A stretch of DNA of 64,000 nt, from contig CAMDVD010000004.1 in the NCBI GenBank assembly GCA_945878115.1, forward strand, positions 35,266 to 99,265. Reading direction: 5' to 3'. Within the stretch, counting starts at the first letter, position 1; each line of letters begins with the position of its first letter. The notes beneath the pieces are model-generated. The model ran no database searches. It had not been told where the DNA came from and saw only the letters and a program-made list of their open reading frames with translations. This DNA comes from Chitinophaga pinensis (GTDB taxonomy: Bacteria > Bacteroidota > Bacteroidia > Chitinophagales > Chitinophagaceae). The position numbers and the translations under genes are program-made. Shown in pieces: positions 36,651-44,740 of this stretch.

Positions 36651-36699
36651 CCATTAAAGAAGATTATTTACGTTAACGCACCTTGTTTTTTAGCATTTT

Positions 36700-36990
36700 T
36701 TTCCTAAAAAAGTACCAAAAATCCCGAGTTACTCAAGAATATCCCGAGTTACTCAATTCCCCTTGCACACGCGAGATACATGATATTATATTTGTGTCGC
36801 TAGCAAAAGTTATTTGAAATACACAAGAACACGTTATGAAAAGTACAAAGTACGATTGGTAATTTTTCATTTCTCCACTGTGCTTGGTTCATGTTAGAGA
36901 CAACCCAGTAATGACTAGTAAAAGACGAGACTAGCTACTGAAAAAACTAAACAGATTCTAAACCTAAAGGATGAAGTGCAAATAGAGAAT
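36700..36990 (+). promoter_or_regulatory. Twin promoter/leader segment, copy 1
   Basis: It contains two direct repeats ATCCCGAGTTACTCAA at 36721-36736 and 36741-36756 (20-bp period; each holds the mini-palindrome GAGT-T-ACTC), TTG at 36763-36765 and, 21 bp later, a Bacteroidota -7 box TATATTTG at 36787-36794. An 8-codon ORF (MKSTKYDW, 36836-36862) and a hairpin CAGTA...CTAGT/ACTAG...TACTG (about 36908-36941) follow. From 36780 to 36886 it differs from copy 2 (39947-40240) at one position. The next gene starts at 37140. Confidence 0.8.
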
Positions 36991-37139
36991 GGAATATTAC
37001 GGATGTACAAAACCGAATGCCCGTTTTTAAACATTAGGTGTAAAAACAAAAAAGCTGGAAGCCGAAATTGCTTGAATTGAGTAGGCAAAAAAAACAAACA
37101 AATAAAGGTAAGGCTGCCTACAGTAAAGCCAAACATGTT

Positions 37140-37559
37140 ATGAAAAAAATTATTTTAATGATGATTGTAATTTCTTCAATTGCACTTCACACTACCGCTA
37201 AACCAAAAGTTCATATTACAGTTGGAATTACCATTGGCAAAGCAAGTAAAAATTGTGAAAAACTTGGACTCTGTAAAGTGACAATAGATGGCGATAAGAC
37301 AATGATTAAAGGAGGTTTAGATTTAGATGAGGATGCTGGTACATTAACGATTACACTATCAGAAAGTGATTTAATTGCTCTACAAAATGACAAGCTATTC
37401 TATTTCCAAGGGCAAAATTATATAACATTTGATGAAATATGGATATGTCCTGAAGAAATTAGTAATGCACTCGGCTTTAGAACTTCCTTAAAAGTTAATG
37501 TTGGAAAATATCCACTATCATACAATAATGGTGTTTATTCCATTACTATTTCTCTTTAA
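37140..37559 (+). CDS. Small secreted protein, TIG[KR]AS family member 1
   Basis: A 139-residue protein with signal peptide (MKKIILMMIVISSIALHTTA). The start at 37140 is used since the in-frame extension to 37068 is basic and not signal-like. The mature part opens ITVGITIGKASKNCEKLGLCKV and ends in PEEISNALG, VGKYPLSYNNGVYSITI. The gene product at 38424 has the same arrangement (TIGRASDCKG...NC, PDDVAIALQ, KGIYPMQYKNKMYTV), so the two are paralogues. Two cysteines near the N-terminus could form a disulfide. I do not recognise a described family. It is the first gene after leader copy 1, and a strong hairpin follows. Confidence 0.75.
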   Translation: MKKIILMMIVISSIALHTTAKPKVHITVGITIGKASKNCEKLGLCKVTIDGDKTMIKGGLDLDEDAGTLTITLSESDLIALQNDKLFYFQGQNYITFDEIWICPEEISNALGFRTSLKVNVGKYPLSYNNGVYSITISL

Positions 37560-37563
37560 TAAA

Positions 37564-37597
37564 AATGATACCCCTACAATCAAGTAGGGGTATCATT
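37564..37597 (+). terminator. Strong hairpin after the small secreted protein
   Basis: A perfect 14-bp stem AATGATACCCCTAC/GTAGGGGTATCATT with loop AATCAA starts 5 bp after the stop. There is no long T run (TTCA follows), so termination efficiency is uncertain, but transcript 3'-end stabilisation is likely. Confidence 0.75.
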
Positions 37598-37637
37598 TCA
37601 AAATCAAAATTTGATAATTAAAATTAATCGAACAAAT

Positions 37638-38195
37638 ATGTATCACTCTAAACAAATTTTTATCACCATAATTTTGGCAACTTCTTTATTTAGCTCTTGT
37701 TCCAAATTAATATTGCGAGCTTCTGGCAATTACATTACGCCAAAACAAGAAAGCAAAAACTCTATACTACAATTCTGCAACAAAAAGAAGGTACCGTATG
37801 ATGCCTTGTATATGATAAAAGATGAGGAAACCTATGCGACACTCCTAAAGAATAAATTCACATTACCAAGTATTATGATATTTGACAAAAATAGAAATTT
37901 AGTTTTTAATGAAGGTGGTGAAGCTTGCCATTGGAAAGCCATGGATGCGTTAAAAAAAGATACAATATTCATTCCAATAAAAAATTCAAATAATGCATAT
38001 GATAATTTCCTGCAACAAACGAAGGCTATTCAAGAAAAATACAGATATGAAAAGTATGATTACTATTTAATTGCCGGATGGGCAAAATTTACACCAAAGC
38101 TTACAAAGGCTTTATTTAATACAGTTTCAGATCTATACAATTCTACTAAATCTAAGGTATGTATAATTTTGTTAAATGAAGATAATTTATACTAA
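37638..38195 (+). CDS. Lipoprotein of unknown function, possible thioredoxin-fold relation
   Basis: About 185 residues from the ATG at 37638 (an in-frame extension to 37611 is not preferred). The lipobox is LFSSCSK. The mature part has SILQFCNKKKVPYDALYMIKDEE and LPSIMIFDKNRNLVFNEGG, a pattern reminiscent of a thioredoxin fold (a cis-proline-like LPSIMIFD segment), but no CxxC is present, so redox catalysis is unlikely. The C-terminal half is helical and lysine/tyrosine-rich. It sits between the two paralogous secreted proteins, which suggests a shared process. No known family is recognised. Confidence 0.6.
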   Translation: MYHSKQIFITIILATSLFSSCSKLILRASGNYITPKQESKNSILQFCNKKKVPYDALYMIKDEETYATLLKNKFTLPSIMIFDKNRNLVFNEGGEACHWKAMDALKKDTIFIPIKNSNNAYDNFLQQTKAIQEKYRYEKYDYYLIAGWAKFTPKLTKALFNTVSDLYNSTKSKVCIILLNEDNLY

Positions 38196-38423
38196 ATACT
38201 ATTTCAAATAATTTAATTGCAAACATAAATTTTTAGCATGAAGTAAAAAACTCCTAACTTGTAAAAACCATATCATCATTGTTGGATTAAACATGAATCC
38301 TCCTTATGAAATAATTAAGAATTAAATCTTCTACAACACCTTCAAACCGCTTCATTTCCTAACTATAATAAAAAACTATCGACCAAAAATTAATTTTTAC
38401 AAACCCCTAAAACCAAAAACGTT

Positions 38424-38825
38424 ATGAAACAAACTTTATCCTTAAGCTTATTCTTAATTTGCCTCTATCTTATTATCACTTCTGGTAAAATCGAAAAAAA
38501 TGTAACCATTGGTCGAGCAAGTGATTGTAAAGGACTTGCCTTTAATTGTCCTGCCAAAGTAGCGAATACCATAAAAGCAACTTATGTTTTCGCCGAGCCC
38601 AATGCCCAAAGTTTTAGTATGGAATTTAAACAAGAAGACATAGATCTAAATGGCATATTCGCTGGCTTGTTGACCAATAAATCGGAGTTCCCTTTGGAAG
38701 AAGATTTTAGCATTCCAGATGATGTGGCAATTGCCTTACAAATGCCCAAAGACTATAAAATTAAGAAAGGAATATATCCCATGCAGTATAAAAATAAAAT
38801 GTATACTGTCGTTTTTCACGAGTAA
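38424..38825 (+). CDS. Small secreted protein, TIG[KR]AS family member 2
   Basis: A 133-residue protein with an N-terminal hydrophobic signal (about 1-21). It is paralogous to the product of 37140-37559: NVTIGRASDCKGLAFNCPAKV matches ITIGKASKNCEKLGLCKV, and the C-terminal IPDDVAIALQ and KKGIYPMQYKNKMYTVVF match the corresponding segments. It is followed after 17 bp by the 345-residue outer-membrane-like protein, so the two are likely co-transcribed. The upstream 228 bp lack the twin leader. No catalytic motif is visible. Confidence 0.7.
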   Translation: MKQTLSLSLFLICLYLIITSGKIEKNVTIGRASDCKGLAFNCPAKVANTIKATYVFAEPNAQSFSMEFKQEDIDLNGIFAGLLTNKSEFPLEEDFSIPDDVAIALQMPKDYKIKKGIYPMQYKNKMYTVVFHE

Positions 38826-38842
38826 ATAAAACCCCAACCGTT

Positions 38843-39880
38843 ATGTGTAAATTCTATTTACTCATCTGCTTCGCTTGCGTCTGGAGCCTCAGTGCTCCAG
38901 CGCAAACAAGCATTTTTCTTCCACACAAAAATGATTCTATTAATCCAATAATCCCTGCATACTTACAACAAATAATTCCCTTTTATTTGGATACTGTTCG
39001 TTATACACCTGCTCCGCATATTAACTCCAAGATCGATGCAGCACAGATTGCTAAACGCACCTTTCATTGGATTTTGTATTATGATGTGTATACAACTTTA
39101 ACAGCAATCAAAAATTTCAATAGCAACAATAGCAACGATATCAATAATGTCTACTTCTATTACAATATGGATATAAAAAACAATATAGAATATCGCAAAT
39201 TAAAATGGGATACTTACCTGTTTAATGATTATGGCGTTCGCCATTTTTTTGATAGTACCACTTTGAAAACACAAGATCAATTCAATTTCAAAAACAGTGT
39301 GTATTATCCATTCTACAAAAAGAAATTATACATCTCACTCACAGCAAATACACAAACCAAACTTTGGAATACCCATCGTTATAGAAACACAATGAGCGGA
39401 GCAAATGAACGCTTTCTCTATGATGGCTTTATGAGCCCTGGCACTATTTTCTATGCAGGTGGTATCACGTATGAAGGGCCACAAAATGCAACAATCAATC
39501 TTGGTTTGGGAAGTAGCAAAGTAACTAAAATTCGCAATCAAAAAATATTTGAATCGAGAGAAGTTGAAAGTATTAATGGACTCGATAAAGGTCAACGCAA
39601 AAAAGCTGAGTTTGGTGCTACACTTACCACGACAGTTCCCATGCAACACCTCAACAAATATTTTCATTGGGAATTTTATGGGAATATGTTTGCTCCACTC
39701 AATCATCTTAGAGATATTCATTATTATTCGATCGATGCCAATAATGCCTTACATATTATTTTGCTAAAATATGTTCGACTCACACTTCGAAGTAAAATTT
39801 CTTTTAACAGTTCACTCAATCCAAAACCTGTAATTCTGAATCAATTATCCTTGGGATTTTATTTGAATAATCATTTGTAG
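38843..39880 (+). CDS. Secreted or outer-membrane protein of unknown function
   Basis: A 345-residue protein with signal peptide (ends SAPAQ). About residues 90-340 have alternating aromatic/polar strands (IEYRKLKWDTYLFNDYG, KLYISLTANTQTKLWN, AEFGATLTTTVPM, IILLKYVRLTLRSKISF) typical of a small beta-barrel, and it ends LSLGFYLNNHL. A relation to DUF3078-type barrels is possible but not certain. It is the last gene before leader copy 2. A membrane role for the small secreted proteins upstream (export or anchoring) is conceivable from context only. Confidence 0.6.
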   Translation: MCKFYLLICFACVWSLSAPAQTSIFLPHKNDSINPIIPAYLQQIIPFYLDTVRYTPAPHINSKIDAAQIAKRTFHWILYYDVYTTLTAIKNFNSNNSNDINNVYFYYNMDIKNNIEYRKLKWDTYLFNDYGVRHFFDSTTLKTQDQFNFKNSVYYPFYKKKLYISLTANTQTKLWNTHRYRNTMSGANERFLYDGFMSPGTIFYAGGITYEGPQNATINLGLGSSKVTKIRNQKIFESREVESINGLDKGQRKKAEFGATLTTTVPMQHLNKYFHWEFYGNMFAPLNHLRDIHYYSIDANNALHIILLKYVRLTLRSKISFNSSLNPKPVILNQLSLGFYLNNHL

Positions 39881-39946
39881 TATCAGGAAATAATTTTAAA
39901 AATAGATGACAGAATGAAAGACAAACTAAATCGTAACTGTTTCTTT

Positions 39947-40240
39947 TTTTTCTCAAAAAGCATCAAAAATTCCGAGTTACTCAAGAATATTCCGAGTTAC
40001 TCAATTCCTCTTTCAAAAGCGAGTACTATGATATTATATTTGTGTCGCTAGCAAAAGTTATTTGAAATACAAAAGAACACGTTATGAAAAGTACAAAGTA
40101 CGATTGGTAATTTTTCATTTCTCCACTGTGCTTGATTCATGTTAGAGACAATCCAGGAATGACTAGTAAAAACAAGACACTAGCTACTGAAAAAACTAAA
40201 CAAATTCTAATACTTAAGGATAAAGTGCAAATAGAGAATT
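39947..40240 (+). promoter_or_regulatory. Twin promoter/leader segment, copy 2
   Basis: The same arrangement as 36700-36990: direct repeats ATTCCGAGTTACTCAA at 39969-39984 and 39989-40004 (20-bp period), TATATTTG at 40035-40042, the identical 8-codon ORF at 40084-40110 and a CTAGT/ACTAG hairpin. The distance from the second repeat to the -7 box is 31 bp in both copies. Only a poor -33 element (TTT) is present. The next gene starts at 40361. Confidence 0.8.
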
Positions 40241-40360
40241 GAATAATGCACACACGGTTCAACACTGAAAGGCATTCCGATAAACAGCCAAAGTAAGAAA
40301 AAACAAACTTTCAAGAAGTGGCTATCTTGAATTTCACGAAAGCCATGAAATTTTAGCAAA

Positions 40361-41260
40361 ATGAAAAAAATATTTTTAGCAATTTCGGCAATTGCAATTC
40401 TAGCCATTGCTTGTAATAAGATGACAAATGTTCAGGCAATTGGTCCAGATTACAAGAAGGTCAATTCAAAAGTAAATGAGCTATTTAATACAGAATTTAA
40501 ACAAAAAAGAGACCAATTATCTCTTGAAAATTCTAATAACGATTACGATTTTGTAGGCAAATTACATAACATTGGATTAGAAAGTTTTGTAAACAATTAT
40601 ACTCAAATAAATGGGTTAGTAAATAATAACGAAATGAGCTTTAGAACACTAATAAATTCTAATACCTTATATTTAGGTCAAAATAGTTCTATAAATCAAT
40701 TTAATACTTCGGTAGTTAATAATAATTCTTTACTCACTTATTTGAAAAATCTTGGTAGTAGTAATTCTAGTTTTGTTACTGCATTTGATGTAATCAATTT
40801 TCATCCAACAAATGATTTTAAAGATTTCTACCTTGAAATGCTTAATGCAGTTGACGGGATAAATAGGAATGACGAAAGTTCATTCTCCAGATATTTAGGG
40901 TTAGTAAAAAATATCGAGGATGATATTATTGTCTCTACTTTACAAAATGATGAAAAAGATATACTATTAGCGACTGCGTCAGTTGCACGGTTTTCTGCAG
41001 GCTATTGGTTTTATAATACATCTTTGAACATTTGGAATTCTGGAAATTTAAACAATCCTCCTTACAAGGCTATAATTAAGTGGGACATAGCAGGTGGAGC
41101 AGGTGGAGCCGCAGCTGGAGCAATAGTTGGAGGTACAGTAACAATACCTGTTGGTGGCATAGGTTCATTGCCAGGTTGGGTAGCAGGAGCAATAACTGGG
41201 GCAGTAGGTGGTTCAGTATCTGAAGCTGTTTTTGAATTTTTAGATTGGGTATTCGGTTAA
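40361..41260 (+). CDS. Lipoprotein with glycine-zipper C-terminal region
   Basis: A 299-residue protein; lipobox LAIACNK near residue 18. Residues about 25-235 are asparagine- and serine-rich and mainly helical. From about 240 to the end comes WDIAGGAGGAAAGAIVGG, VTIPVGGIGSLPGWVAGAI and TGAVGGSVSEAVFEFLDWVFG, a dense glycine-zipper that would insert in or line a membrane, as in pore-forming or bacteriocin-like tails. A 62-residue two-helix membrane protein starts 17 bp downstream. The gene follows leader copy 2. Toxin-like function is inference only; a structural envelope role is also possible. Confidence 0.65.
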   Translation: MKKIFLAISAIAILAIACNKMTNVQAIGPDYKKVNSKVNELFNTEFKQKRDQLSLENSNNDYDFVGKLHNIGLESFVNNYTQINGLVNNNEMSFRTLINSNTLYLGQNSSINQFNTSVVNNNSLLTYLKNLGSSNSSFVTAFDVINFHPTNDFKDFYLEMLNAVDGINRNDESSFSRYLGLVKNIEDDIIVSTLQNDEKDILLATASVARFSAGYWFYNTSLNIWNSGNLNNPPYKAIIKWDIAGGAGGAAAGAIVGGTVTIPVGGIGSLPGWVAGAITGAVGGSVSEAVFEFLDWVFG

Positions 41261-41277
41261 TAAATCAATTTAATTTT

Positions 41278-41466
41278 ATGATAAATAAAAAAATATTTTT
41301 TACCATTCTTGTTTTTATAGGCTCGGCAATACTTGTCAAGTTAACAACAATATTTTTATGGAATTATTTTTCTATCAAAATTGAAAATAGTATTGCCGTG
41401 TGTTTTTTAACAATGGTGGTAGTTGTCTACGTAATATTTACTTTTAAATCCAAGCAAGTAAAATAA
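41278..41466 (+). CDS. Small two-helix membrane protein
   Basis: A 62-residue protein from the ATG at 41278. Two hydrophobic helices (about 5-26 and 35-54) and a short basic tail (KSKQVK) make up the whole chain. It starts 17 bp after the glycine-zipper lipoprotein gene, so the two are probably translated from one mRNA. Small membrane proteins placed behind a membrane-active product are often immunity or assembly factors; that role here is only a suggestion. No family is recognised. Confidence 0.6.
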   Translation: MINKKIFFTILVFIGSAILVKLTTIFLWNYFSIKIENSIAVCFLTMVVVVYVIFTFKSKQVK

Positions 41467-41637
41467 TAAATTAATGTAACCTAGATTATCCTAAAAGTTG
41501 ATATCACCAAGTAAACCAATATTTTATTAATTTATTTCCTTTTAACAGAATTAAATAAAAACTTTGAACTCATTTTAAGGTGAAACAGACAAAGTATTGA
41601 ATATTTCGGTTGTTGTGACCAAAAGAAAAATATTAAA

Positions 41638-42468
41638 ATGAAAAATTCTAAATATTTTCTTATTGTTTTTTTATCAATGGTAATATTCTCTGCAACTACT
41701 TTTATCAGATACCACAGTTTTATTTCTGACTTTTGGATAACGCCAATTCTGTTTTTCATTTTTGTTATTTTATGTTCAACGTTCAAGAATGCTCAGCCTC
41801 AAAAAGTATTAGTGAGTACAATATTGGGATTACTCACAATATTCGCTATTGCATTCTTTTTTGATGGAGCTCCATCAAAAATCACATATCCTAATCTGCT
41901 TGCCTATTTTGGAGGAATTTTTGCTGGGTATTTTTTTAGCATCCATATAAAATACATGAATAAAATTGTACCATTTATTGCTCTAATAATTTTTTGTTTA
42001 TTCTATCAATTTATTTTCAAAAATTACTGGGAGAATTATGTTGAATATAGAACTTTTAAAGGGATTTCTCAAGTAACAATTAAAAACAAAATAAAAATTC
42101 TTGCTGAAAATAAAGACACCATCACTCTACATAATTTTGGAACAACTTACGTCTTAGATTGTTGGTTTATTGGTTGTGCACCCTGTGTAAAAGCATTTCC
42201 GAAATTTGAAAATCTTTATCAAAAATATACATCTAAAAAAGACTATGTTTTTTACTCGATTAATTATCCAAATGAATCCGATACAAATTCAATGGCGTTA
42301 AACATGGTCAGAAAACTTGGTTATACATTCCCTTTGGCTTATGAAATAAAGAGTACAAAACCACTTCTAGATGTGAATACTTTCCCGACTATTTTAGTCA
42401 TCAGAAATGATTCAATTCTCTATAGAGGAAAGATTGAATTAGTTGAAAAATTTTTAGATAAGAATTGA
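41638..42468 (+). CDS. Membrane-anchored thioredoxin-like protein (TlpA/ResA type)
   Basis: A 276-residue protein. Four or five hydrophobic helices occupy residues about 5-128, followed by a periplasmic thioredoxin-like domain (about 145-276) with active-site C180-AP-C183, an additional C175 five residues earlier (DCWFIGCAPC), and the cis-proline segment NTFPTILVIRN. It likely reduces disulfides of exported proteins, and two cysteine-containing secreted proteins are encoded a few kb upstream in the same direction. It ends 12 bp from the convergent dipeptidyl peptidase gene. Confidence 0.75.
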   Translation: MKNSKYFLIVFLSMVIFSATTFIRYHSFISDFWITPILFFIFVILCSTFKNAQPQKVLVSTILGLLTIFAIAFFFDGAPSKITYPNLLAYFGGIFAGYFFSIHIKYMNKIVPFIALIIFCLFYQFIFKNYWENYVEYRTFKGISQVTIKNKIKILAENKDTITLHNFGTTYVLDCWFIGCAPCVKAFPKFENLYQKYTSKKDYVFYSINYPNESDTNSMALNMVRKLGYTFPLAYEIKSTKPLLDVNTFPTILVIRNDSILYRGKIELVEKFLDKN

Positions 42469-42480
42469 GTTGAATCCCCC

Positions 42481-44643
42481 CTACAAATCTTCCAAAATAA
42501 ATCTTGTCAATCTGCGGTATAATTGTAGACGAGTAACACCACCACTGATACCATGATTTTTATTTGGATAATATTCACTGTCAAAATCTTTATTGGATTT
42601 TATCAAAGCATCTACCATCATCACCGAATTTTGAAAATGTACATTATCATCTGCTGTACCATGTATTAATAAATAGTTGCCTTTCAACTTATCAGTCATC
42701 GTTACTGGCGAATTATCATCATAACCATTTCCATTTTCTTGTGGTGTTCGCATATATCGCTCGGTATAAATATTATCATAATATCGCCAATTGGTAACTG
42801 GTGCAACTGCAATGGCAGACTTAAAAACATCAGCACCTTTGAGTATACAAATACTGCTCATATATCCACCAAAACTCCAACCCCAAATGCCAATTCGTTT
42901 AGCATCAATATAAGGCTGTTTCGCAAAATATTTCGCAACGGCTATTTGATCATCACTTTCATATTTACCCAACTGCAAATAAGTTTTCTTTTTAAATTCT
43001 TCTCCTCTAAAACCAGTACCAGTGCCATCTGCACAAACAATCACGTATCCTTTTTGTGCCAACATTTGATACCACCAAAATTCACGAGGAGCAAACTGAT
43101 TGGTAACTTGTTGCGAACCTGGCCCACTGTATTGAAACATCAACAAAGGATATTTTTTACTCTCCGAAAAATCAGCAGGCTTCAACATCCAAGCATTCAA
43201 TAGCACTCCTTCTTCATTCGGAACTTGTATGAGTTCTAATTTCGATAAAGTATATTCCTTCATCTTCTTTTCCAAAGATTCATTACTCTTCAAAGTTCTA
43301 ATTAAATTTCCTTGGTCATTATGTATAGTATAAACTGGTACATGATTGAGGTAAGAAAATTTGTCCATATAAAATTGAAAACCTTCACTGAAGGAAATAT
43401 CATGCCATCCCTTGTCAGTACTTATCAATTTTTTATTTTCTCCATTCGTTGCGATAGTATATAAATTCCTATCCATTGGCGACTTCTCTGCGCTCAAATA
43501 ATATATGGTATTTTGCTTTTCATCGACACCAAATAGGCTAACATCATCCCATTCACCTGTTGTAATTCTGGAAGAGTGATTGTCTTCGATATCTTGCAAA
43601 TAAATGTGATTGTACCCATCCTTTTCAGACGTATGAACAAAGGCATTTCTATTTTTAAAGAATACAATATCATCATTTATTTCGATATAATATTTATTCG
43701 TTTCTGTGTAAATAATTTTTGTAGCTCCTGTTTTTGTTTCTGCTTGTAAAAATTCCAATTGGTTTTGCAAACGATTCATACGATAAATAATCAGAGCATT
43801 ATTAAATGGATTTATTTTGATACGAGGGATATACATATCCGTTTCATCACCAATATCGCAGCGAGAGGTTTTATCGTTTCTTAATTGATATATAAAAATA
43901 CTTACTGTCGAATTTTTCTCTCCAGCTTTTGGATATTTAAATCGGTAATCCGTTGGATATAATTTATCATAAATCACATAATTATATTCTGGAACTGCAC
44001 TTTGATCAAAATGGTAATAGGCAATATAATCGCCTTCTGCACTCCATTCATAGGCTTTAGTAAATTCAAATTCTTCTTCGTAAACCCAATCACAATTTCC
44101 GTTGATACTGTTATAATCTCCATCATCGGTGATAGCGACAGTTTCCATAGAATTCAAATCCATGTAATACAAATTATTTTTAAATACATAGGCAACCTTA
44201 TCACCTTTGGGAGAAAATGCTGCATGCAATATTTTATCGTCTTTTATTACCATAACTTCCTTCGATTGAATATCATAAACGTAAACTTTGTGCAATACCG
44301 AGCGGCGATAAATATTTTCACTTTCTGTAAAAAGCAATAATTTAGTCTCTTCCTCATTGAAGGCATAATCATCAATTTTCAATACATCATCCTTGTATTG
44401 TATTTCTTTAAAATCGGCAAGGATTCTCTCTTCTTTACCATCTTGAAAACGGACTTGCACCAATTTCTTTTCTTCATTAATTTCAGAATAATGTATGCCA
44501 TCTTTCATGGAACGAAATCCAGAAACAGCATCTTGTTTAAATGTGCCTTTCGCAAACACATCTTCTAATGTAATTTCCTTTTTACTTTGTGCAATGGAGG
44601 TTAATGCCAAGAATAAAAACAAAATGGCTAAGCATTGTTTCAT
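42481..44643 (-). CDS. Dipeptidyl peptidase IV (S9B family)
   Basis: A 720-residue exported serine peptidase (signal peptide ends SIAQ). The N-terminal beta-propeller (about 40-470) includes the DPP IV glutamate motif DWVYEEEF that holds the substrate N-terminus. The alpha/beta-hydrolase domain has the nucleophile S590 in GWSFGGY, the aspartate in GTADDNVHF and the histidine in NKNHGI. It releases X-Pro/X-Ala dipeptides from peptides in the periplasm. It is full length and monocistronic as far as can be seen. Confidence 0.95.
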   Translation of the reverse strand: MKQCLAILFLFLALTSIAQSKKEITLEDVFAKGTFKQDAVSGFRSMKDGIHYSEINEEKKLVQVRFQDGKEERILADFKEIQYKDDVLKIDDYAFNEEETKLLLFTESENIYRRSVLHKVYVYDIQSKEVMVIKDDKILHAAFSPKGDKVAYVFKNNLYYMDLNSMETVAITDDGDYNSINGNCDWVYEEEFEFTKAYEWSAEGDYIAYYHFDQSAVPEYNYVIYDKLYPTDYRFKYPKAGEKNSTVSIFIYQLRNDKTSRCDIGDETDMYIPRIKINPFNNALIIYRMNRLQNQLEFLQAETKTGATKIIYTETNKYYIEINDDIVFFKNRNAFVHTSEKDGYNHIYLQDIEDNHSSRITTGEWDDVSLFGVDEKQNTIYYLSAEKSPMDRNLYTIATNGENKKLISTDKGWHDISFSEGFQFYMDKFSYLNHVPVYTIHNDQGNLIRTLKSNESLEKKMKEYTLSKLELIQVPNEEGVLLNAWMLKPADFSESKKYPLLMFQYSGPGSQQVTNQFAPREFWWYQMLAQKGYVIVCADGTGTGFRGEEFKKKTYLQLGKYESDDQIAVAKYFAKQPYIDAKRIGIWGWSFGGYMSSICILKGADVFKSAIAVAPVTNWRYYDNIYTERYMRTPQENGNGYDDNSPVTMTDKLKGNYLLIHGTADDNVHFQNSVMMVDALIKSNKDFDSEYYPNKNHGISGGVTRLQLYRRLTRFILEDL

Positions 44644-44740
44644 GAAATATTTTTTAGGAGATAAATGTATAAAAAAATGTGCTCTTATCTCGTGTAAATC
44701 AAAAACATTTACCTGAATAACGGATGTAAATAGTTTGAAA

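Noticed and set aside
38424..38825. A third copy of the twin leader upstream of 38424
   Set aside because: The 228 bp upstream share no direct repeats, TATATTTG box or MKSTKYDW ORF with the two real copies.
42739..43203. 154-codon plus-strand frame opposite dipeptidyl peptidase IV
   Set aside because: Antisense to the catalytic domain of a clear enzyme; no leader and a random-looking sequence.
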